64,000 nt of DNA, taken from NCBI RefSeq assembly GCF_000687475.1, contig NC_057317.1:2542001-2606000 (forward strand), read 5' to 3'. The translations under genes and the position numbers were made by a program. Of the stretch, positions 55,872 to 64,000 are shown piece after piece (position 1 is the stretch's first letter; the number at the start of each line of letters is the position of its first letter). Below the pieces are notes generated by a model that worked only from the letters and a program-made list of their open reading frames with translations, was not told the origin of the DNA and did no database searches. Source of the DNA: Ustilaginoidea virens (Eukaryota > Ascomycota > Sordariomycetes > Hypocreales > Clavicipitaceae).

Positions 55872-57220
55872 ATGGCCGACGACAAGCCGTCAGTATTGAT
55901 CATTGGAGGCTTGGGCTATATTGGCCGATTCTTGGCTCTCCATATTCACCAGAATGAGTTGGCTTCCGAGGTGCGCCTAGTGGACAAGGTACTTCCTCAA
56001 CTTGCCTGGCTCGCTCCAGAGTTCTCTGCAGCCTGCTCTCCAGACAAATTTATGCAGGCCGATGCGAGTAGAGAGGGTAAGTTGAATCGCATGCCTCTCT
56101 GGACAGTCTCCCAAACATACTTGCTGCTGCTACCTATGCTACCCATAGGATGTCTCTCTGACCGAGCGTTTCTCTCCCTGTTACAGAAAGCTTAGCAAGA
56201 ATATTTGACCGATCCAACGGCAAACAGTGGGACTATGTTTTCAACTGTGGGGGGGAAACAAGGTACTCGCAAGAGGATGAAGTCTACAAACTAAGGTCCC
56301 TCAACCTCTCCTTGGCTGTTGGCAAAGAGGCCGCCAAGCGAAAGGTCAAGGCATTCGTCGAACTGAGTACCGGCATGGTGTACAAATCGGATTCATCACC
56401 CAGCAAGGAGACTGACAAGTTAAAACCATGGAGCAAAATCGCAATATTCAAGCTCCAAGCCGAAGAGGAACTTGCCAAGATTGCTGGGTACGTAAGATTG
56501 ACCTTGACGAAAACCAATCTCTCTCAGTACGCACTTCCGACCTTGCTGACGAATTTGGTGCATGCCTGGTTTTTTGATTGATTGGCAAATGACAGGTTAC
56601 CCTTGGTCATTGTTCGCCTACCGAATGTATACGGCCCATTTGCTTCCCAGTTGGTCGCCACGGCCTTGTGCATGGCTCGGGTTTATCAGCATCTTGAAGA
56701 AGAGATGAGGTGGTTATGGTCCAAAGACCTTCGTACCGACACAGTGCACATTGGCGATGCTTCTCGGGCGCTATGGGAGATTGCAACATGGTACAATGCG
56801 GGTCAAGCTGGTTGGGACCCTTCGGAGATGGGCCAGGTGCCCATTTTCAATGTGGTCGATAAGGGTGAGACGAACCAAGGCAAGATGGCTGACATAATTG
56901 GAGACATATTCAAGATCCAGACGTCCTTCCACGGACAGTTGATCAGCACCTTTGCCCTGTTGAACCTAGACAGCGCGGTAGACGACGTCAATGACGAGAT
57001 ACTAGGCCCGTGGGCCGAGCTTCTTGTCAATGCTGGCATCACGCGGCCCGGACCTCTTACTCCATTCGTGGAGAGGGAGCTTCTCAAAGACACGGACCTC
57101 AGCATGGATGGCAGTCGCCTGGAGAAGCTGCTGAATTTCAAGTATGAGAAGCCGATCATGACGAAGGAGCTAATAGAAGAAGTCATCGAAAGCTACAGGA
57201 AAATGAACTGGTGGCCCTGA
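55872..57220 (+). CDS. Atypical extended SDR / NAD-dependent epimerase-like protein
   Basis: Rossmann-fold protein of the extended short-chain dehydrogenase family. Exons are 55872-56076, 56187-56487 and 56596-57220, giving 376 aa. The cofactor motif GGLGYIG (about residues 12-18, in VLIIGGLGYIGRFLALHI) is intact, with an acidic residue after beta-2 (VRLVDK), favouring NAD over NADP. FNCGGETRYSQ and FVELSTGMVY correspond to the expected mid-domain strands, and VIVRLPNVYGPF to the usual RxxNVYGP. The catalytic YxxxK is not intact: the Lys is in IAIFKLQAEEEL, but Ile stands where Tyr should be. So it may bind nucleotide without normal oxidoreductase chemistry. No targeting signal is seen. I do not know a named orthologue. 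Confidence 0.87.
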
Positions 57221-58614
57221 CACATGGCAAGTTGTAGCAGTTCCGTGAAGCCACCCTTTTTTTTTTTTTTTTTTTTTTTTTCGCATCACTCTTTTCGGTG
57301 GGTTGCAGCTGTATTGAAGAGTTGGCCATGCAGCAATACGCGGAGCAGAGCATCCGCGAAGGGCATGATCAAGATGCACGGAAACGAGCGATGAGGAGCT
57401 TTTGAACTACGGCTCGTGAGGTGACGGTGCGAACCGGCAGCATCGCCTCAAGATGCGCATCGGCCCGATGAGAAAGAGTTGCGGCTGTGTAATTTAGGAC
57501 GTCCCAAGGGCTTCGCGACGGAGGAAAGAAGATGGTGCAACAGGAAGTTCAAGCTACCTGGTGTGATTTAAGGGGAAGAGAGAGAAAATTTCATGTCGAA
57601 AAAGGGGACGAGTTAATCGTGGTTGACTGTTTCCGTTGGAGTGCACAAACGCCAATGGGGCGGGCACTGATGCCGAATTTGGCTCCTTTTGCGAAGAGGT
57701 TGAGTTGAGATGATGTCTGGTACGGAGTACAGCGTGCAGGGTGGGCTGTTGAACTAAAAATCCGTGGCGCGCGGTGATGCACGTGCTGTGGATGGAAGGT
57801 TTGCGACATTCTGGTGCTTTTGCTGGTGTTTCACTATCGGGATATGGGCAAATGTTGTATGCTGTGATACGACTGGCTGGATACATAAATAGAACATTCC
57901 AGGACACAGGGTGTGACTGAAGCGGAGTGGCTGGGGTGAGCGAGCGTGCCAATGCCTGACCTAAGCAAGTCATGTGTGATGTGAATGCCTGTGGCGTGTG
58001 TTGGTTGGTGCCTGGCAAGTGGCAACCAGCAAATTGACTTCTGCGGCCCGCCAGCGCGGCCCGCCAGCTATACATTTGTACATGTTTTCATCTAGGGCAG
58101 GTGGATAATTATTGTATGTACCTCACTTTTTTATTTATTTATTTATTTATTATTTATTTATTTTTTTTAAATTTTCTTTTTGCTTTTTTGCTTTTGGCCT
58201 CGGCTGCTTCCTTCTCACGACCCACAACTCTGTGGTTCACTCTGGTTGGCCTTTGTTTCTGTGCCGTGTTTCCTTCTCATCCCCTCAATTTACTTCTGTT
58301 GTTTCGCTCTGGCTGGCTATTGATTGACCCCTCTAAATTCCCCACCTTCCGGAACAGAGAGGGGGTCTGGCCGCCAAAGTGGACGACGAAAGAGGGTCTG
58401 GTGTTTCCTCGCTGGTCTGCTGCCCAGGAAAGCTTGGCTCGATTACTTGCCCGTATTTCTTTCATTCTTTTCTTTCTTTCTTTCCTTCTTTCCTTCTTTC
58501 CTTCTTTCCTTCTTTCCTTCTTTCCTTCTTTCCTTCTTTCCTTCTTTCCTTCTTTCCTTCTTTCCTTCTTTCCTTCCTTCCTTTCTTTCCTTTCTTCGCG
58601 ACCTGGCTTTGGAG
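57221..58614. other. Intergenic region, SDR gene to lipocalin-like gene
   Basis: No supported gene. It holds a T run at 57257-57281, a TACGGAGTAC motif at 57721, TTTA repeats near 58129-58162, and a long pyrimidine tract ending 30 bp before the next ATG. Confidence 0.6.
58472..58585. repeat. (CTTTCCTT)n polypyrimidine minisatellite
   Basis: About 14 octamer units, all pyrimidine on the plus strand, directly upstream of the lipocalin-like start codon. Confidence 0.95.
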
Positions 58615-59491
58615 ATGGCTGCTCCGGCCGAGAAATCGTTAAAGGACCTCAATGGCCGCTGGACCGTGGTAAGCCTCCCCATAATGCAACGCCCCATCTA
58701 CCTACATGCGCAAGCCCTTTTCATACTGGTGGGATCGACTCCAGCGTTGGGGCTGCCGCAACCTGATGTCACATCGCATCAGACACCTTGAAACCTTGAA
58801 ACCTGCAGTGCAACATGTGGTTCTCTTCCTCCGTCCTCCATGCCATCCTTGGCAAAAGGAAAAGACGTGGTCGTCTCCGCTCCTGCGATATACCGAGCGA
58901 CTTCTCGCTCATTCTGACCGTAGCCTTGGATCCCACGTCACATCTGCTAACTGGACATGTCACTCATCAATTCAGAACAGCGAGCTATCCGAGTCTATTG
59001 ATCCTGCCCTGGTCATCCAGGGTATTGGTTACCTCATTCGCACAGGCCTTGCCTATGCAACCATTTCCATCAAAGTCACCCAATTTGAAGCGCCCTCAAA
59101 GCCTCCGAATGAGTCCACCGAGACCTTTACCCACGTTGACATCGAGCAATCTGCCTCAGGCCTCACGAGCACACACGAAAATCGCTGCCTGGACAACATG
59201 TACCGTGACCACACCGATTGGCTTTTTGGAACGGTCAAGGGCAGGAGCGTCTGGGTTTCCCTAGACGAGGTGGAGGACTCGTATCTGAAGAATGGCTGGG
59301 AGATTGAGGGAGACGGCAAGTTCATCTTGAGCCATGTCGAGAGTCAAGACTACGGCTGGACTGCGACGCAGGTCTGGGGGTTCCAGCACGTTGGCGGTGA
59401 GCGCCGCCATTGTCGCAACATTGTCGTCGCAAAAGGTGACGAGCGCGCCGAATTCCGTCTAGTATATGATTACAACCCCGATGAGGTATAG
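58615..59491 (+). CDS. Lipocalin-like small protein of a fungal family
   Basis: Resembles a fungal group of small lipocalin or fatty-acid-binding-like proteins of unclear function. Exons are 58615-58668 and 58976-59491, giving 189 aa. Exon 1 supplies KSLKDLNGRWTV, which reads straight into NSELSESIDPALVIQGIGYL, matching the start of that fold. Later stretches include THVDIEQSASGLTST, RDHTDWLFGTVKGRSVWVSL, YLKNGWEIEGDGKFILSHVE and DYGWTATQVWGFQHVGGERR, an order of short beta-strand-like segments ending with EFRLVYDYNPDEV. There is no signal peptide, so it is probably cytosolic. The 307-nt intron is the longest I assign, so an extra small exon cannot be excluded. The 114-bp polypyrimidine tract abuts its start. 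Confidence 0.78.
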
Positions 59492-60708
59492 CCGTGGTCG
59501 ATGGAGGTTGAAAAGCTTCCAGCACAAGTCACCGAGGTCCCAACCGTGCCACGTCACGGTCATGGCCATGGTGCATTGCGGACTTGGGTAGATTCGCGAG
59601 GATAGTCGGGGCATCGGGGCTTGCTCAGTCTTGTCTTGTATTATATCAGATGATGCTTTATGAGTGACGCCATGGGGGCTGCCACTTGCGCGCCCGGTTG
59701 GAAATTTCCCCTTGCCAATTCTGGGCACTGCCATCTGATCCTTGGTGCTTGAACATGGCGTCATCTGCGGCCCATGCTTCATTCCGCGATGCAAGAAATC
59801 TTGGAAGATTTTCACTCATCATTTGAAACTTGCCCTTGTTCAGTGAAAATGCGCAGAATGCTCAGACGTTTGGGAGGAGCCGAAACAGTAATGCGCTGGG
59901 GGGGGGGGGGGGGGGGTTGGCGACGTCCTCTGACATGTCCCGACTCCTTGCGGCGCGGTAGGTACATGCCTACCTCTTGTTGGTTGCGAAGATGGCCGAT
60001 ATAGGGCTTGCAGACTCGCATCACTTGTCCCTTGCTTGCGCCTGGCTTTTTTTTTTTTTTTTTATTTATATATATATATATATTTTTATTTTTCTAAGAA
60101 AATATTCGACCAAGCCAGCCGGGCGAGAGGTGCTGCCGCATGGAGCAACAGGGACAGAGGTGGACGGCATTGAAGCAGCGCCAAAACTCTCAAGACATGC
60201 CCGCCAAGCAAACGCCGGGCCGAAACTACGTGGCGGCAAGGGAATCTACACGAGCAAACAGAATAAATCTTGGTTCATTCATACCACTAGCCCTGAAACT
60301 TTGCTTTGGCTAACCATCGTTTGCGCGTTGGACTCTCTGATGGACAACTTCCACAACTGCCTGCCTGCTCGATTGAAAGACGGGGGGGAAAAAACCATAT
60401 CTGTCGTGACGCATCCCACAACGGCGTGGCGGATTTGAACTTGTTGCAGTCGTCGCTTTGGCGTCTTTGGTGTCTTTGGCGTCATCGTCGTCGTCGTCGT
60501 CGTCGTCGAAACTCGTCCGCTCCGGCTCGAGGATTGAAATGTGGTTGACATGTACAAGATCCTCTTCTTCTTTTCATATCTCGACTCTCCCGAGCCCTCA
60601 TATCCTGTTCAACTGAGCGTCCTTGTATTTCTTTTTCCTTTTTCCTTTTTTTTTTTCCTTTTTTCTTTTTGTTCTCACTTTCTCGGCTTGCGCTATACCG
60701 GTACACGT
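59492..60708. other. Intergenic region between convergent genes
   Basis: No supported gene. It holds a 19-G run near 59900-59916, a T run and (TA)n at 60048-60083, and (TCG)n at 60485-60508. Confidence 0.6.
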
Positions 60709-61399
60709 TCAGGCAGGGCGCCTCTTGACAAATTCTTCCAAATCTTGGGCGGTAGCCACACCGAGTACAAATCTTCTGTTCTCGTCGGTGATGACAGCAA
60801 ACTCCTGTCTCCACGGGCCGTCGGTTTCGCCGCCGCGGAAGAACTCCTCCAGCTGCTCGAGAGGCGTCTCCATGGTGATGATGCGGTACCGTCGTCCCTT
60901 CCTCTGGAAACGAGTCATGGCGGCAGAGAGGGGCTCGTCCGGCTTGATTTTGCCGCTGTCCAGCTGCGCCTGCAAATGGGGGATGGAGATGTACCCTAGG
61001 AGGGCGCGAGTTTCCGAGTCAACAATGGTCAGGTGGGTGTAATCACGCTCAAATGCCGAGAGGAGAGCAAGCGAGACCGCGTCCGAGGGGTTCAAAGAGA
61101 GAGCAGCGGGCGGATCGAGATCTTCAACGGTAGCCTTTTGAAAAAGGAAAAAAAGGAAAAAAAAGAAAAAGAAAAAGAAAATCAAAAGTATCGCCTGGTT
61201 AGCAGGTATGTTTGTAGATCGCGAGGCGTCTCAGCCGATAGAAAACGGCTGCAACGCTGCACGGGAGAGTCGCGTCGGGGGCTTGTCGAGGGGCCAATTC
61301 AACACATACCCCGCGATACCTCGAGGACCAGTGCGACTGGAAGAAGGGTTTGTTGGCGCCGTTGACGGCCGGCGCTGGGGCAGCAGCCCGGGAAGCCAT
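60709..61399 (-). CDS. CBS-domain pair protein, 171 aa
   Basis: Stand-alone pair of CBS modules, which typically bind adenosyl nucleotides and regulate partners. Exons on the minus strand are 61399-61310 and 61134-60709. The start is the ATG at 61399; the frame is open a little further upstream but only with a TTG. The first part (PFFQSHWSSRYRG) joins to ATVEDLDPPAALSLNPSDAV. The first CBS motif is about 45-95 (LTIVDSETRALLGYISI) and the second about 110-165 (RRYRIITMETPLEQLEEFF and FAVITDENRRFVLGVATAQD). It ends in LEEFVKRRPA, a common end for this fungal family. The partner and ligand are unknown. The intron holds a long A/G-rich run. It is divergent from MIR1. Confidence 0.88.
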
Positions 61400-62572
61400 G
61401 ACGGCTTTTGCTTTGCGAGCGACGCCGACCAAACACTGCGGCCGAGCCGGACTTGTTTCGTTGGGTGAGGTCTACGGCGCGCAAAGCAGTGGGGGTCAGC
61501 GTTTGCTTGCGAACAGACGCTTTCGTTGACTGGAGCACGATGCGAGAAAAAAAAGTCGGCGAGGAACCAAGGTTGAGGTTCTGATCTGCTCCGAAGCAGA
61601 GAGAAGGTTTCTCTCGATTATTAGCGTCAACGGACGGAGTACGGAGTACGGAGTACAGAGTTACGTTGGGTAGGTAGGTAGGTACCTAGGTACCTGGTAC
61701 GGAGCAATTGCTGGAGAATTGAGCGGGGCGGGCGCCTAATAATTTGGCCTGGCCTGTGTGTGGGCTGGGAGATGCGGGGCTTTTTCGGGTAGAGCACGGG
61801 GTTTAGCTTATCTAGGTATTGACCTACATACTTCCTCAGCCTCACTACGGAGTACCAAGCCCCACTACCAGGTAGACCTACATAGCAGTTCCAAGCAAAT
61901 GCCCTCGGACAGGGAAACTTGGGTAAAAGGCCATCAAGTGCACCTCGGTCGAGGCACGAGCCAATCTGGAGTGCTGTAGAAGCGGGAGCCGTAGCTTTGG
62001 GAGCACCAGGCAACGTGGCCGCAAGCAAACGGGATGGTGAATAGCGGTGATGTCACCGTGGCAGCAGCGGTCAACTCCAAGCTGGTGACAGTCGAGATGA
62101 GATACTCGAGGTAGGCTAGGGAGATGCGAGGTCTGGTAGGTACAGTACCAGACCCAAGGTAACCCTAAGACTGGTGCACCGTCAACCCCGGAGTTAACGG
62201 CTTGTGGCCCGTCAGACAGCGGATTGAATTCGCGTCACGGAATTGAAAATCTTCCTCTCCCCTTCACACCCTGCGATCCATCATCCAACTCCAGAGCCCA
62301 ACAGTTGAGACATTGGTTCGTTCCTAGGCCTCATCGTTCTGATGCTTCTTTGCTTCCTCCGTGCCAGTGCCGACCGACTTGGATGGAGCTTGCTAATCTC
62401 GCTCTAGTTTTATGCTCCCAAGCGCTGCCGAGGACTTGGATTGCCGCTTACCTCTGCCCAGTGAGTCCGCCCTCCGCCTTCTTCAGCTGGACCTGTTCCT
62501 GCTTGAGGTCCAGTCGTCCTCTGCGAGCTCTTGGCAATCCCCTCGACTTTATTCCCTCGCTTCAGTTCCGTC
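61400..62572. promoter_or_regulatory. Divergent promoter region, CBS gene / MIR1
   Basis: 1.17 kb. It holds overlapping TACGGAGTAC motifs at 61640-61656 and another at 61846, a TAGGTAGG/GGTACC block at 61670-61697, and a pyrimidine-rich MIR1 leader at 62330-62570. Confidence 0.55.
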
Positions 62573-63890
62573 ATGGCGCCACTTGTTCCGCAGGCCGAGA
62601 CTCTGAGGAGCTTCTTCAGCTCGTCAGTGGACGCCGCACCGTCCAAACCGACCCCATACCAAGCTCGCCCGGAGTTGTACGGTGCCTTTTCCATGGCGGA
62701 CAACGCAAGGGACAGAGCGCCAACAAGAGGGTTAGCAAAGGCTAGCCCTACCGCTCAGGCCAAGACGGGACCGATTGAGCCGTACTCTGGCAAATACTAT
62801 GCCGCATGTACCTTTGGAGGTCTCCTTGCTTGTGTACGTAGGTTTGCTCGTATGGTGACGCGACGCTTGGCAGCATGGCGGCATTTCGCTCATGCATTCC
62901 GCTGAACTATTCACTCACGCTGCTCGCTTGTTTCGCCAGGGTCTTACTCACACCGCCGTCACTCCCCTCGATCTCGTCAAGACGCGGCGCCAGGTTGATT
63001 CCAAGCTTTACACGTCCAACTTGCAAGCCTGGAAAAAGATCTTTCGTGCCGAGGGCTTCCGTGGCATCGTGACTGGCTGGAGTCCAACGCTTTTCGGCTA
63101 CAGCGCGCAGGGGGCTTTCAAGTACGGATGGTACGAGTACTTCAAGAAAACCTACAGCGACCTAGCGGGACCGGACGCAGCTCACAAGCACAAGACTGGC
63201 ATATATCTGGCTGCATCCGCCTCGGCCGAGTTCCTCGCCGACATTGCCCTGTGCCCCTTTGAGGCTGTCAAGGTGCGCATGCAGGGCACCATGCCCAACC
63301 CCTACACAGGGACCTTTCACGGCATCAGCGCCGTCACTGGCAAGGAAGGCTGGGGGGGCCTGTATAAGGGATTGTATCCTCTGTGGGGCCGCCAGATTCC
63401 CTACACCATGATGAAGTTTGCCTCTTTCGAGACCATTGTGGAAATGATCTACGACCGGCTCCCTGGGCAAAAGGACGATTACAGCAAGGCCGCTCAGACC
63501 GGGGTGTCCTTCACTGGTGGCTACCTGGCCGGCATCCTTTGCGCCATCGTCTCCCACCCGGCAGACGTCATGGTCAGCAAGCTCAATGCGAACCGAGCGC
63601 CCGGCGAGGCCTTTGGCACGGCCTTGGGCCGCATTTACAAGGAGATTGGATTTGGTGGGCTCTGGAATGGGCTGCCCGTGCGAATTGTCATGATTGGAAC
63701 TCTGACTGGACTTCAGTGGATGACATACGTAAGCCGTGTTGCATCGGCGAAACACCAATGCCCGCAAAAATGCGGCATGTGCAAAGCTGGACTAACAGTC
63801 ATGTAGGATTACTTCAAGATTTTCATGGGTCTTCCCACAACAGGCGGTGGTCCTCCCCCGGCGGGTGAGAAGAAGGCTCCATCCTCTTAA
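62573..63890 (+). CDS. MIR1: Mitochondrial phosphate carrier protein
   Basis: Inner-membrane carrier of the SLC25 family that imports inorganic phosphate for ATP synthesis. Exons are 62573-62833, 62940-63728 and 63807-63890, giving 377 aa. Three carrier repeats are visible with the PxD/E-xx-K/R signature: PLDLVKTRRQV, PFEAVKVRMQG and PADVMVSKLNA. Phosphate-carrier-specific stretches include GLTHTAVTPLDLVKT, GWSPTLFGYSAQGAFKYGWY and YPLWGRQIPYTMMKFASFE. Six membrane helices are expected. An N-terminal extension of about 75 residues (Ser-, Ala-, Pro- and Thr-rich) precedes the first repeat (YYAACTFGGLLAC); fungal forms can carry one. It could be a cleavable presequence, but yeast Mir1 has none. 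The C-terminal tail DYFKIFMGLP is followed by a Gly-, Pro- and Lys-rich end. The ATG at 62573 is the first in frame. Confidence 0.95.
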
Positions 63891-64000
63891 GTGTCGAACG
63901 GATTTCCTTCCAGAAGCTTCAGATGCAGTGGGCTTCCGCTGCCACGTGTTGCCGCATGTATTTCAGATTGAGCCGACACATGGTTGTCTTTTATTTGTTG

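Noticed and set aside
57554..58075. 173-codon minus-strand frame between the SDR and lipocalin-like genes
   Set aside because: It lacks conserved-looking segments and is rich in Ser, Thr, Pro and His in a pattern typical of random frames.
61400..61432. Upstream extension of the CBS-domain gene
   Set aside because: It also starts with TTG; the ATG at 61399 gives a product that matches the family.

Overview
This window is nuclear DNA of a filamentous ascomycete (Pezizomycotina), most likely a Sordariomycete and probably Hypocreales. The genes have short introns (about 50-310 nt) with GTRNGT-type donors and clear CTAAC branch points, wide intergenic regions rich in homopolymers and microsatellites, and products that match fungal housekeeping families as I know them. 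The species cannot be fixed from the sequence alone. There is no sign of operons, CRISPR, viral genes or an intact transposase. I found no rRNA, and no tRNA that I could support.

Layout, left to right. 0-17 kb: the 3' end of RFC2 (+), an unrecognised coiled-coil protein (-), the spliceosomal helicase BRR2 (+), a PWWP-domain chromatin protein (+) and the origin recognition subunit ORC3 (+). A 214-bp MITE-like element lies in the ORC3 promoter. 17-22 kb: a 5-kb gene-poor stretch full of simple repeats. 22-28 kb: a small conserved-looking protein (+), then the divergent pair SEC66 (-) and NPL4 (+). 28-34.5 kb: the arginine-specific carbamoyl-phosphate synthase large chain CPA2 (-) and the ER dioxygenase MPO1 (-). 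36-44 kb: RPB7 (+), an HpcH/HpaI aldolase (+) convergent with a small glutaredoxin-like protein (-), a CHORD-CS protein (+) and a Par32-like DUF3602 protein (+). 44-53 kb: ATG22 (+), a BAH-PHD chromatin reader (+) and the actin-capping subunit CAP2 (+). 55-64 kb: an atypical extended SDR protein (+), a lipocalin-like small protein (+), a CBS-domain protein (-) and the mitochondrial phosphate carrier MIR1 (+).

The genes are mostly independent single-copy housekeeping functions: DNA replication (RFC2, ORC3), transcription, splicing and chromatin (RPB7, BRR2, PWWP protein, BAH-PHD protein), ER protein import and ER-associated degradation (SEC66, NPL4), mitochondrial metabolism (CPA2, MIR1), vacuolar amino-acid export (ATG22), actin (CAP2) and chaperone function (CHORD-CS). 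I worked out exon structures by hand, requiring reading-frame continuity and GT-AG boundaries. Every multi-exon model reported closes to a whole number of codons.

I see no gene cluster resembling a new biological system. The most interesting signals are non-coding: a short palindromic motif (GTACGGAGTAC and its core) repeated at least 22 times almost only between genes, a companion TAGGTACC repeat family, and a MITE-like element set between two diverged direct repeats. At the protein level, the BAH-PHD protein has a split zinc finger, one SDR protein lacks the catalytic tyrosine, and the PWWP gene ends in an exon that holds only the stop codon.
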